Source: Mytilus trossulus (taxonomy: Eukaryota > Mollusca > Bivalvia > Mytilida > Mytilidae). From it: 64,000 nucleotides of DNA. The notes below the pieces were generated by a model. It had not been told where the DNA came from, did no database searches, and saw only the letters and a list, made by a program, of their open reading frames with translations. The position numbers and the translations under genes are program-made. Positions 45,461 to 57,934 of this stretch are shown piece by piece; positions within the stretch are counted from its first letter, which is position 1, and every line of letters starts with the position of its first letter. The stretch lies in the NCBI RefSeq assembly GCF_036588685.1, contig NC_086381.1:46871431-46935430 (forward strand), written 5' to 3'.

Positions 45461-45601
45461 TAAGTACATACAATGAGAATTGCTCAACGCTAGTTGGAGA
45501 TGCCACATGCTACAATAATATGGTTTGTGTTTCTGGAAATTGCGATTGTGAGATTCCTACCATGCAGTATCACGATCCTTATGATAAAAGTTGTAAAGCA
45601 A
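45461..45601 (+). CDS. EGF/EB-like exon R2
   Basis: Mirror of L2, with the acceptor and GTACGT donor kept. A MITE lies 51 bp downstream in the following intron. Confidence 0.82.
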
Positions 45602-45652
45602 GTACGTATTCATGCTATATAATTGTAATATAAATTAAATAAAAAGACTCTA

Positions 45653-45859
45653 CTGTAAATTCAGAAATTATTGCGAGGTTTTTATTATTGCGAATAATGC
45701 GACTGAGTTGTAAACGCAATAATTAAAACTCGCATTTTGTAATATTTTAACTGAATTAAGCATGACTTTTTCTCAAAATCGTAAAAATTAAAATCGCATT
45801 CAAGTGTAAAATGACAAAATCGCAATAATAAATGCACGCAATAATTTCTGAATTTACAG
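45653..45859. mobile_element. 207-bp MITE (TA target, Tc1/mariner-like)
   Basis: Ends CTGTAAATTCAG... and ...CTGAATTTACAG. The first 23 bases are exact inverted copies and similarity extends to about 40 bp. Flanked by TA at 45651-45652 and 45860-45861. It is AT-rich with no ORF. Present only in the right arm; the left arm has a 4-bp scar at the same place. Confidence 0.88.
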
Positions 45860-46894
45860 TATATGGTATATGATTTACTTTTTTAATCATGCTAATGTTT
45901 TTGCTGCTTAGACTGTATCTTTAAATAACTTTTCCAAAAACATCAGTCGAAGAAATGAAACTCATCTTATAAATCAGGAGCATTGGTTTGCTAGACGGAC
46001 GTTTCGATTACATAAGACTCATTTATAGAGCTTGAATCAAATATAAAATATGTTTTACATCAAATTTGCAATACACATTGTAATTACTTATGGCAAGGAT
46101 TTGCAGCTATTCATTTAAATTGAAACTTCGTCACTAGCATTACCTTCTGTTTAGGGTACGCCTCTGTATACGTAGCGTTGTGTTGAGCGCAACTTATCAT
46201 TACATAAATGCATTTTGCATGAACACAAACCTTCTCAATTTAGAGATAAAAACTTACCACAACCTTCTGTTTATCCTGCTCAATTATTGGCCAGTGGACT
46301 TCAAATTCAAAGACAAAATGAAAACATAAAACTAACTTCATAGTACAAAACACAATTAAAATAATAAAGACTTTATATATTAAATACCCCCCCCCCCCTC
46401 TCTCCAAAAAAAATGCAAAAAAAACCACATAGGAGTAAGACAGGTTAGCAGATTCTTTATTTCATGTAGTACCTGTTCTGATCGATACTAGTGTAGTAAA
46501 AAATCATTCATGCTAAATAATAATAAAGGAGATCGGGATTTAGATTAGGACAGTTGAAACATATATTCGTGGTCATCTATAAAATGATTGTGCAATATCA
46601 GTAACCCAGTTCGAAAGTTTGAAACCGCTCCTGGTAGGTCAATAATTTTGATAAGCAGTTTTATTAACAATGGTAAATCTCATTCTCATTGAAATTCTTG
46701 TCCATGCGCCTTATGGTTCAATAACTTGCAAAACTCACTTGTTTAAGTCCTGCTATTTTATCATTTGTATTGTACTAACTTACATGATTCTAGGGTTAAC
46801 TAAGTCACATTAAATTGAACAGTCAAAAAATGTCCACAGCACTGATTTTTAAAAGTTTAAATCTATCAAATATAACAATTTAGTGTACTTTTAG

Positions 46895-47035
46895 TGAGAA
46901 CATACAACGAGACTTGCTCTACACTAATTGGAAATTCCACATGTTACAATAATATGGTTTGTGTTTCTGATATTTGTGATTGTGAGGTTCCCGCCATGCA
47001 GTATCACGATCCTTATGATAAAAGTTGTAAACCAA
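46895..47035 (+). CDS. EGF/EB-like exon R3
   Basis: Mirror of L3, with the acceptor and GTACG donor kept. One change at the end of the module (Ala to Pro before the donor). Confidence 0.81.
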
Positions 47036-48412
47036 GTACGTATTTATGGTATATGATGGTAATCTTAAAAAAATACAATAAGAAATTATTATTATATGAC
47101 ATATAATTTTATCATTAAGATGTAGTTCTGTATCGACTGTATCTAAAAATGGCTACTCCAGAAACATCTGTCAAAGAAGTGAAAAACTCATTGAAAATAC
47201 CAGAATTATAGGTATTGAATAGCACATGTAATTTGAAAAAAAATTATTCTGTACTTCTAACAACAAAATTATAATATTCAAGTTTACCTGTGTACGTAAC
47301 TTTATTTCAAAGCCATTTGCTTATGTTAAGCTGGTTAGGGTAAATATTGTTGTCTGTTAAAACATTTAAACCCACTGCATTTGTTGCACCAGTCCAAAGT
47401 GGAACCTGTTATCAATTGTTGTAGTTTGTTAGTGTTGTTCACAAGTGTTTTTGTCGTTGTATTAGTGTTTCATCAGGTCGGTTATGGGGGATCGTTAATG
47501 GAAGTTGAATTATATTTAGTACTAGTATTCAGCTGTTTTAGCTTTGGCAAATCTCATTTCCATGGAGATTGTTTTACCCTGCACACTCAATCATGGCATA
47601 TTGACTTTTGAAACATTTGCTTGGTTGACATTAATCCATTTGTGATTAAACTAGTTTATGGGAATCTACTCGGAGTTAGTCAATGCTATTTTTTATGAAG
47701 TTCTATTAGCATTGGCAGATCTAATTTCTGCCTACTCAGTCATTGTATGTTGACTTGTAAAACAATTGCTTAGTTTACATGTATTAGTTTTTGAATAGAT
47801 AAGTATGCGGAGAACCATTTGTGTTTAAAAAGGTCAATGATATTTTATAAGCAGTTGTATTATCATTTACACATCTTTTTTTCACCGAGTTATTAGGCAC
47901 ATTCCCTTCAATCATAATATATAGGCTTTTACACTTGTTTAGTTCACACGTTGAGGTTGTAATAAAATAAGTTTTCTGATAACCACTAGAGGTTTGTCAA
48001 TGATTTGTTGGTATACAGTTGTGTTAAACATAGCAAATCTTATTTCCATTGATATTGTTTGGCCCTGTACCTCAATGTTTAATTACTTTGTATACTTTGC
48101 ATACATTACATGATCAAGTATTGTTGCTTAAATATTTGTGTTGTACTATCTAATATGATAATAATATGAAAATATGATTTACATTGTCAATTTATCAAAA
48201 AGTCTTAAAATGTCGAAAGCATTTGTTATAATTACCAAAGACGCGCTTTCGTATAAAAGACTCAACAATGACAATCAAAAAGGAAAATGAAAATAAGACA
48301 AATTCAAGTTCAAAGTTGAAGGTGATCTAATCTTTAGGTAGTATTAAACAAAATCAAAGATTTGTAAATAGTTGATTTAAAATTAGGATTAAACAATATG
48401 TTATATTTTTAG

Positions 48413-48553
48413 TAAGTGCGTACAAAGAGAATTGCTCTACACTTATTGGAGATTCCACATGTTACAATAATATGGTTTGTGTTTCTGATATTTGTGATTG
48501 TGAGATTCCCGCCATGCAGTTTCACGATCCTTATGTTAAAAGTTGTAAAGCAA
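48413..48553 (+). CDS. EGF/EB-like exon R4
   Basis: Mirror of L4, with the acceptor atatttttag and donor GTACGT kept and all six cysteines present. Confidence 0.82.
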
Positions 48554-48624
48554 GTACGTATTCAATGTTTATAATTGTATTCTAAATTAGATTTTAAAAA
48601 TCTAATAAAACAAAGTATGGTGTA

Positions 48625-48975
48625 TATGAAAGAAAAAGAAGATGTGGTATGATTTCCAATGAGGCAACTCCTCACTGGATACCAAATGACACAGAAATAA
48701 ACAGATATAGGTAACCATGTGCCCTTCAGCAATGAACAAAGAAAGCCCAAACCGCAAAGTCAGCTCACTAAAAGGCTCCAAAATGAAAAATGTTACACAA
48801 TTCAGCCTAATTTATGTACAAAATATGAATAAAAAAAATATGAAACACATCAACAAACGACAATCACTGAATTACAGGCTCCTGACTTGGGACAGGCACA
48901 TACATATTGAATGTGATGGAGTTAAACATGTTAGCAGGATCCCAACCCTCCCCTTACCTGGGACAGTGGTGTAAC
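48625..48975 (-). repeat. Dispersed repeat family A copy (right arm)
   Basis: Inverted mirror of 33085-33425. It has a few extra changes relative to the left copy. Confidence 0.75.
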
Positions 48976-50873
48976 AGTACAACATAAAAGCGAACTATGA
49001 AAATTAGTTGAGAAAGGTTTAACTTATAGATGGATTAGAATAGAAATCTATCTGACAAAAACTCAGAATGGACGTGGCCGGGTACTTGTATATCCAAGCA
49101 ACAAAAAACCTTAAGTACTGATCTAAGAATACTTGCAGTACCTGTTAGACATGTAGTTCAATACCACTAACAAATAAGAAAAAGAGCATGCAACTCAGAC
49201 GAAAGACTCTTTTTTGATACAGCAGCATTTTGACACTGATTTGCTTTTAACTAAAAACAAGTTGTATATAATTTCATAACCTCTGCAGAATACTAACAAA
49301 TTCTAGGGTAAACGACCTTGATTGTACATAAGGATCTTGCACAGTCAGTTATATTTCATCAATCAGCAGCCGTGGTTCTTTGCATCAATGGTTTTGTCGT
49401 TCGGGTTTAAATTGTCTTTTTTTGAACATGTAGACCAATACATTGAAAATCTGGATTATGTAAGCTATCTGCTGAGTTTTAAGCTTTTCCATGTGTATCC
49501 TAGGTATTTTTGGTGTCTCATGCTTAAGTGAGGTTTTGCTCATATCCAAAACACAAAAATCGGTTACACCCTTTTTTGTTTTATCATCTCGTGTACTTTT
49601 TCAAGGAGAGACCAAGTATTAAATTAACAAAAAAATAATTCTGTGGACTAGTTAACTACGTATACTGCGCTTCAATAGAAACTACATTTTAAAAACAATT
49701 TTATGTATTTTCATGTTGATTATTTATTCAATGTGCAAGGCATATGTTGATATGTCAAAATGTGTGTATATTGTTGCATGGATGATTAAAGCTTGATTAG
49801 TGTGTATTTTTTAACAAAAAAATATTCAGAACTGCATTAAAGTCATAGCCTGCAAAAGTGCTTTTCACCCAAAAATATGTCAACATATTAGTACTTGCCC
49901 CGACTGTTCAGATTTTGACCTCTGCGGTTGTATCAAGCAGCGCCATGCGGAGCATCTGGTTAAAATTCATCAACATATATACCTCTTTACGCTTGTTTCT
50001 TAAACTTTCAAATTTGGCCGATACTAGCATGTAAAAGATGCCATATTTAAGTTGTCAATTTTTTTTTAAAAGATGTTTCTTGGCCTAGTGTATAATGAGA
50101 GAAAAACATAATAACTTTAACGACATGCTTTGTTGGTGGTATAGTGTTGAGTATCCCCTAAATAAATTAAGAGTATTGTTTTGCTAGACGTGCGTTACTT
50201 TTTCAAAAGACCCTAAAATTGAGTTTGAATCAAAAATAAAAGATACAGGATAACCTACTCAGTTATTGGACTTAGAACTGTCAAATTTATGAGACAACAA
50301 TGAAATCCCAGGACAAAATAAAACAATGCAGACAAAATTTACTTCATTGTACAAAACAAAACTAAAAAAGACATAAGACTTTTCAATACAAATCCTTCTT
50401 CCTCTTTCCCTCCCCCCCCCCCCCTCAAAAAAAATAAAACGGGAAAAAAACACTGGGATAAGATCAGATGCTCCTAAAGGGTAAGCAGATCCACTTCCCT
50501 GTGAAGCACCTGGTCTGATGCTTGTGAAATTATATTTCATTAATGCCAAATGAGAATAAATGAGATCCAGAATAAGGTTGAGACAGTTCGAAATAAATGC
50601 GCAACCACATTAAACAAGCTCGAAGGTAGGAAACCACTATTGATAGGTCAATGATTTTTGGAAGGAAGTCGAATTAACAATGACAAATCTCATTTCATTG
50701 AGATTGTTTGGTCCTGTACCTAATTGTTCAAAAACTTTGAATATTTTGTCTAGCTTACATGTTAAAATGATAATATGTCATACCTAGTCATTAAAAAAAG
50801 TATAAAAAGGTCCACAGTATTGTAATTAGAAGTTTAAAATGAATCACATGTAACAATTTAGTATATGTTTTAG

Positions 50874-51014
50874 AAAGTACATACAACGAGAATTGCCCTA
50901 CACCAGTTGGAGATGCATCATGTTATAATAACATGGTTTGTGTGTCTGGTATTTGTGATTGTGAGATTCCCGCCATGCAGTATCATGATCTCTATGATAA
51001 AAGTTGTAAAGCAA
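50874..51014 (+). CDS. EGF/EB-like exon R5
   Basis: Mirror of L5, with the acceptor tgttttag and donor GTACGT kept. Confidence 0.82.
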
Positions 51015-51334
51015 GTACGTATTCATGGTATATAATTGTAATATAAATTGGATAAAACAAACTTTGGCAACCGTATATGTTATATAGATTATCTTTTTAA
51101 TCATTAATTTATTTCTGTAAAGACTGTATCTATTAATTGCTTCTTCATAACTATCTGTCCAGGATTATTGGTTCGCCAGACGGGCGTTTCTTCTGCATAA
51201 AACTCATTAAATGAGTTTGAATCATATATTAAAGTGTGTTACTACAAATTGGCAATACACATTGTAATTAATTCACTTATGTCAAGGATATGGCGCTATT
51301 CATTTACAAGGCAACTAAGGTCGACACTAATGTT

Positions 51335-51464
51335 ACTAATCTCATAAAAAAGACCGAGATTTTAAATTATCCAGAAGTTCTTTATATTTTTTTTTAAGAA
51401 TTCACATATGATTAATACCACTATGCAAGAAAAATAACAGTGTCGTTCAAAGTCTTTTCAAAAT
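51335..51464 (+). repeat. Inverted-repeat pair in the right arm, copy 2
   Basis: Mirror of 30612-30741; its partner is 52349-52478. One visible change from the left arm is cgcaagaa to tgcaagaa. Confidence 0.75.
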
Positions 51465-51987
51465 ATATAGTATACGTGACGTCTTTGTACATGTAGAGTT
51501 GCTGTGTTCACAACTCATCAGTACATAAATGCAGTGTATATGAACACAAGCCTTGTCAATTAAGAGCTAAACACAAACAACTACCTTAAAGATAACTTAA
51601 TCGACTCAGTTATTGGCCAGAGGACTTTCAAAATCTATAGACAAAGTTGTTACCTTTGAACAAAAACGAAACATTCCAATAAACTAACTTCATTGCACAA
51701 ACCACAAAAAAAAACCTAAAGAGTCTGACTTAACCGTGCAAATCCCCCTAAAAGAAAAGAAAATTAAAGTACTTGGGATGAACTGAAATGCTCCTGAAAG
51801 GAAAGCAGATCCTCTTCGACATATAGCACCTGTCCTGATGCTTTTGTAGTAATAATTCAATAATGTCAAATTAGACTAAATAAGGTTAAGTCAGTTGAAA
51901 AATATTCGAGGTCATTTATAATATAAATGTACAATAACATTAAATCAGCTCCAAAGTGGTTGGTCAATGATGTTATGGTAGGCAGTT

Positions 51988-52199
51988 CAAAGTGGTTGGT
52001 CAATGATGTTATAGTATGGCGTTCATTATCACTGAACTAGTATATATTTGTTTAGGTGCCAGCTGAAGGACGCCTCCGGGTGCGGGAATTTCTCGCTACA
52101 TTGAAGACCTGTTGGTGACCTTCTGCTGTTGTGTTTTTTTATTTTGGTCGGGTTGTTGTCTCTTTGACACATTCCCCATTTCCATTCTCAATTTTAGTT
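51988..52199 (+). mobile_element. Right-arm-specific insertion of a dispersed repeat
   Basis: Absent from the left arm (empty site near 30103). It starts with a second, slightly changed copy of the 36 bp just before it (51952-51987). It then carries a repeat of the 22480-22612 family (gccagctgaaggacgcctcc to ttctcaatttta). The duplicated flank lies on one side only, so this is not a normal target-site duplication. Confidence 0.75.
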
Positions 52200-52348
52200 G
52201 AATTAACAATGGCAAGTTTCATTACCGTTGCGATTCTTTTGCCCTGTACCTAATTGTTCAAAAACTTTGAATATTTTGCATAGCTTACATGATCCCCCCA
52301 CTATGTTGTTGTTCTTTTATAATGCCATTATGTTATTGGTCTATTATA

Positions 52349-52478
52349 ATTTTGAAAAGACTTTGAACGACACTGTTATTTTTCTTGCGTAGTGGTATTA
52401 ATCATATGTGAATTCTTAAAAAAAAATATAAAGAACTTCTGGATAATTTAAAATCTCGGTCTTTTTTATGAGATTAGT
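52349..52478 (-). repeat. Inverted-repeat pair in the right arm, copy 1
   Basis: Mirror of 29813-29940. Confidence 0.75.
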
Positions 52479-53211
52479 TCTGACAATTTTTTTGAATTTT
52501 TAACCGTTTGTATCATCTTTCCCCATGTGAAATTATTATTTCAAAAATACTTCTACGACAAAATTATTTCATATTTCTTTCTGTGTGACGTAAGTGAAAC
52601 ACGCGACTTTACACTAAAAGTTGATGTGAATGTAGTCACATGACTTCAAAGATTTCAATCTTTTTTTATCTAAAATATAATATCAGCGATAAGTAAGCAA
52701 TAAATGTTGTTAAATTTGATATATGCATTTTTGTGCTTTTTTGTCAAATATCTATTTGTTTTGAAGTTGTTATACCGTCATGACTACTGTACCCGTATTT
52801 TGACAATTTTTCCTATTACGTCTGTTTTGTTAACGCATCGTTGTAAATATCATGGAATTTGATGCGACTGTCATGCAAGTAAGAGTTTTAGCGCTAATAA
52901 AATCAGGTTTAATCCACCATTTTCTACATTTTAAAATGCCTGTTACTAGTCAGAAATATGACAATTCTTGTCTATTCGTTTGATTTGTGTTAATTATCAT
53001 TTGATTTTGCCGTTCCATAAGGGACTTTCCGTTTTTAATTTTCATCGGAGTTCAGTATTTTTGTGATTTTTATTTTTGCTATTTGAACATGACTGTACTA
53101 TAGTAAATTGTAATATAGTTGACTTAGTCCCATTTAAAAAATGTATAAAAGTTCCACAGTCTTGTTGTTAGAAGTTTAAAATGTATTACACAATTTATAA
53201 TTTTTTTTTAG

Positions 53212-53352
53212 TAAGTACATACAACGAGAATTGCTCAACACAAGTTGGAGATACCACATGTTTCAATAATATGGTGTGTGTGTCTGGTATTTGTGATTGT
53301 GGGATTCCCGCCATACAGTATCACGATCCTTATGATAAAAGTTGTAAAGCAA
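53212..53352 (+). CDS. EGF/EB-like exon R6 (last in right arm)
   Basis: Mirror of L6, with the acceptor and GTACGT donor kept. No counterpart of L7 or L8 follows, because the arm ends at 54876. A transcript from this strand would have no known 3' end. Confidence 0.82.
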
Positions 53353-54876
53353 GTACGTATTTATGTTATTTATTTGTTATCTTAATCGTACAAAACAAAC
53401 TTAATAAACAATATATGTTATACAATTGATCTTTTGATCATAATTTTTTATATCTTTGTACACTGATCTCTATTATGCTTCTGCAGATTTATCTGTCGAA
53501 GAAAGAAAACTCATAAAAAAACAGGATTATTTGTTCACTAGACGGCTGTTTCGCCTGTATAAGACTCATTAAATGAGCTTGAATTAAAGATTCGTTTTTT
53601 TTTAAATTTGTAATACACATTGTAGTTACTTATGTCAAGAATATGGCGCTATTCATTTACAAGGCAACGAACCTCGACTCTACCGTTACCTATTGTTTAC
53701 ATTACGCCTGTGTATAGGTAGCATTGCCTTGCGCGCAACTCATCATTACACGAATGCAGTGTATATGAACATAAGCCATATCAATTTAGAAATAAATACT
53801 AACCCCAACCTTAGTATAGCTAATCCTACTCAGTTATTTGCCAGAGGACTTTAAAATTCATTAGAAAATTTGAAATCCTAGGGAAAAACGAAACATTGAT
53901 GATAAAACTGACTCCACTTTACAAAATCGTAACAAAGAGACTAAAGACTTTACAATACTAAATTCCCCAAAACAAGAGGAAAGCAAAATAAAACACTGGG
54001 ATGAGATCAGATGCTCCTTAAATGTATGCAGATCCTCTTCCACGTGAAGCATCTGTCCTAGTTAAATAATAAGAATTAATGTCAAATAGAATTGAAAAGA
54101 ACGGGATATAGGTTTAGACTGTAGGAACATATTCATGATATTTGTGATCATCTGTGAAATAAATGACTCTATAACATTAAACCAGCTCCAAGGCGCCAAT
54201 TAAAAGTGTAAGAAGCAATCCTTCATCCAGACAAAAACCATGTTAGAACATGAACACTCTGTTAATATTGTATTTACTAGAAGAAATTTACTCATATATA
54301 CAGGCGCTGCTGGAATAATGCTACATAGAAATGCACAGAAAGTTTATAATGAAGGAGCAGAAATAATCTCCTTTGCCATTCTTTTTTTTTCTGAACGGAT
54401 TCTTAATGTCACTTTCTAGATATAAATCATGCATGAATCCGACTTTGTTATTTGTGTTGCATCGCTATTTAAATGAGATAAATGCGGTCTATATATTTCC
54501 TGAACTTTGAATTTAACATTAATTAGATGTGTTGTATCGTTTTAATATTTAAAGTGTAATTGCATATTGACCTTTAAAACTGTTGCTTTAATAGTTGAAA
54601 TCTATTAATTTGTTTTCTTTATGGGGAACCACTAGTTGAAGGTCAATGCTATGTTGTATTATTAATTTTTTTGCATCTCATTTCCATGGAAATTTTTTGG
54701 CCTAGTCATTGTCTATTGATTCGTGAACCATTTGCTTAATTCATAATTATGTATTAGCTTTTTTATTAGGTTAGCTTATGTGGCACCACTCGTAATGTGG
54801 AAGGTCAATGATATTTGGAAATGGATTATTATGAGCTAACAGCTTATTTCTGGATCCTATAAATTATTCACTTGTA

Positions 54877-55265
54877 CACAGGGAAAAGTGCCACGCATGT
54901 TTTACGTATATTTTACATATGTAAAACATGTGTTTGGTAACGCATGGGAAACATCTTTTTCCTACCACACATGTAAAACGCATGTTTTAAACATGCGTTA
55001 TTCATGCGTTTTACGCATGAATAATACATGTTATGTAAAACACATGTTAAAAACATGCGTTTTACGCATGAATAATACATGTTATGTAAAACACATGTTA
55101 AAAACATGCGTTATTCGTGCGTTTTACACATGAAAAATATATGTAATGTTAAACGCATGTTTCAAAACCATGCGTTAAGCATGTGTTGTAAGAAACATGT
55201 GTATAATGTGCGTTTTAAATGATGCGTATAACATGTGTGAAACAAACATGCGTATAATGCATATA
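54877..55265. repeat. CATG-rich minisatellite at the palindrome edge
   Basis: Built of words such as acatgcgt, acgcatga and acacatgt. A unit of about 51 bp occurs in two near-identical copies around 55010-55110, with diverged ones on each side. Almost every unit is a set of short palindromes (gcatgc, catg, acgcat against atgcgt). ORFs across it are artefacts. Confidence 0.85.
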
Positions 55266-56059
55266 TTTCAAATCATCCATAAAACCTTTGTCAAGTTAGC
55301 TAGTTCACATTCCATATGTTCCACAAAACCAAGATGACTTCTGTTTACTTTTGAAGGCTGTTCCCTAGACATAATTGCTTTAATCAGTTTAATTTGGACT
55401 CTGTTGGGTAGTTGTCCAATTGGCAGGCATACAACATCTTTTTATGTTATTTTGACCACAAATCTCCTTTCAACAAGCAACATCAGTATCATATTACAGA
55501 CAAGACTTCACTTTTCATTAGCCCTGTTTGAATACACCAATAAACAAAAGAAATGTCTGTAACACGATTTTCATGTTTCTAAAACCTTTATCAAGTACAT
55601 TTGACACTAAGATGTTTGAAAAGACAATAATATGAAATATTTGATGGAATAAAAACCTACAATCTTTGGTCTCTGTAGTTTCATTGGCAGTAATACCACA
55701 ACTCTTTTATACAGAGGTCAAAATTATCTTAAATAAATTTTGTGGAATGTTGTACATGTATTTGACAATTTTTGTTAAAATGTTACTCATGGTTAAACTA
55801 TAACATACACATTTGTTGACTTATGCATATAATACATGTAATATGAAAAGGAAAACCCAAAAAGTGTATTAATGGTTCCTTTAGCATCAATTTAAATACA
55901 ATTTTGAAGTTGTGTCCCTTGCATGTTAAATGATCTGAGATTGTATAATTGTTTTTAAACATATTAAATGAAAAAGTCAATAAATCTGCTTAAGAATATA
56001 TTTATATTTTTTCTCTCTGTTGTCTATTTGTTGCAGAATATAAATTTGAAAAAAAACTT
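55266..56059. other. Intergenic sequence
   Basis: AT-rich. A fragment of repeat family A is at 55380-55445 (gttgtccaattggcaggcat). No exon recognised. Confidence 0.5.
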
Positions 56060-56200
56060 GGATTTTGATTTCACTCTACTTTTATTTACAGCATTCTCAA
56101 AACGTTACAATCAACATTTATGTTTTTGTTGTTGACATAATAACATTATTAATTGAATGTTCTTTCTTCTAAATGTCACTCTTCTTGACGTTGTCTTTAT
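56060..56200 (-). CDS. Candidate terminal exon and 3' UTR (minus strand)
   Basis: A strong acceptor, gttttcttttcag, ends at 56201. If joined in phase 2 to the exon at 57085-57155, translation stops at the first full codon (TAA, 56197-56199). The rest is 3' UTR with AATAAA at 56081-56086 on the minus strand. Another phase would read about ten residues to TAG. The spacing of acceptor, stop and poly(A) signal is gene-like; the product is unknown. Confidence 0.35.
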
Positions 56201-56324
56201 CTGAAAAGAAAACAATAATATTCATAATCATACATTTAAACTTAATTTGATTTATTCCCATATACTGTAAGTTGTTAGTTTTAAATATAATGAAATAACC
56301 TCAGTGACTTAAAACATGCTTTTC

Positions 56325-56400
56325 TGTCTCATTTTTGTCTCTTGTGGAGAGTTGTCTCATTGGCAGTAATACCACATCTACTTTTTTATATTTTTCTCCT
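56325..56400 (+). repeat. Repeat family A fragments, 56.3-57.8 kb
   Basis: Three short copies of the family's 3' end occur here, at 56690-56775 and at 57560-57755 (the longest, with gaaggccgtacagtaaccta). All end in ataccacat followed by a tcttt-rich tail. Confidence 0.7.
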
Positions 56401-57084
56401 TTTGATATAACATATTTGAATACAACTGGAAAGTATTTTATAAATATAAATATTTGTTTTGCTATCAGTAAATTAAAACCAAACTAAATATTATTGTTAT
56501 ACACATATGTATGTTTACCAGTATTACAAACAGTTGATACCTATATTTTGGCATTGTACAAGATCATATTCTTATCCTATGACTAATGGCGGTATATTCA
56601 CTAAATCCATTAGATGTGTACTGATTGATATTTAAGTCTCAGACACATGATTTTTGGTTTTACATTTGGCATGAGTTTTGCTTATTTTAAATTCTTCTTC
56701 AATGGTCTCTGGTAATGCTGGTGGAGAGTAATGACTCATTGGCAGTTGGCAATCATACCACATCTTCTTATTTTTATATTAAAAAATTGTAGCTAAAAAT
56801 TGGGCACAATGAATATTTGTAATAAAAACAATCTATTGCAATACAAAACGTAACCACAACTGATCTTTTTACTTACAAAATCGAACAGTTTTTAAAGTGT
56901 TATTACCATAAGATGTTAGTTGAAACTTTTCATTCATTTATTTATAGGTATTAAATACCCATGAAACTTTTAACAACTGCAATGTGTTAGGAAAAGCAAG
57001 GATTGCAAGGATTAAAACTTTTTTTTTTTAAATCTCTCTCCAAATATTACATAATTATAAATATATATTTAAACACAAACCTAC

Positions 57085-57155
57085 TTTTTTGGCCTACAGA
57101 AGTCCATTCTATGAAAATATCCTTTGGTTATGTATGCTTGGCTTTCCAGAAACTC
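57085..57155 (-). CDS. Candidate internal exon (minus strand)
   Basis: 71 bp between acceptor tttatgttacag and donor GTAGGT. It is open in the frame starting at its first base: EFLESQAYITKGYF, later HRMDFC, then basic residues. Phase 0 in, phase 2 out. Not recognised as a known family. Confidence 0.4.
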
Positions 57156-57934
57156 CTGTAACATAAATATGAAATAAAATTAAGTTTTGGATAAATTCTT
57201 TATAAGATGTCATTTTGTATTAATTATGAACATGGTAAAGGTACAAATAGTTTCAATTCACTCTCAATGACAGTGTTTTTCAATAAAGGGTTACAGCTAA
57301 TTTCCTAATGCATGAAGTGCAAAATTTTTGTTAGCTTGCTTGCTTTGTTTGTATATTGTGCAAACATATTAGGATAACACCCAATTGAATTCAAATATAA
57401 TATATACCATGTATACAGGTTAAAATATGCCTATACATAATTTGTTTAAAGATGTCAATCTTATTCACAAAGCTTGTATAAACAATTATACAAACAAAGT
57501 AAGCAAGCAAGCCAACCAAAGTTTTACTTTGCAAGCAGAAGGAAATCAGCTGTAATACATGCCATTTTCTCGTTTGAATTGTTTTACATTGTCTTATCAG
57601 TGTTTTGCCTTTTCTAGCTGACTATGCAGTATGGGCTTTGATCATTGTTGAAGGCCGTACAGTAACCTATAGTTGTTAATGTCTGAGTTATTTTGGTCTT
57701 TTGTGGATAGTTGTTTCATTGGCAATCATACCACATTTTCTTTTTTATATGCTGTTCATTATGTTCCTTCCTGTTAGACATCTCTAAATAAAACACTGAT
57801 TCACTATAAATAGTTGGTTTATCAAAATGTCAGTTAGTCCATTTTCATTATTTTGTTTTTAAATTAAATATGCTTAATTAATTTCACAAGAGTTTAAAGA
57901 AAATTAATGGGGAATGTCTCCATGGGACACAGAT

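Larger units (their letters stand above)
41080..54876 (-). repeat. Right arm of giant palindrome (13,797 bp)
   Basis: Inverted copy of 27416-40776. It is longer by 436 bp. Two indels explain about 417 bp of that: a net 205 bp for the MITE at 45653-45859 against its 4-bp scar, and 212 bp at 51988-52199. The outer edge is at attcacttgta (54876), where a CATG-rich minisatellite starts at once. Confidence 0.93.

Noticed and set aside
27416-54876. Palindrome as a single-read fold-back artefact
   Set aside because: The arms differ by a 207-bp MITE with a scar, a 212-bp insert, a 28-bp insert and base changes, which a folded read would not give. A haplotype join by the assembler remains possible.
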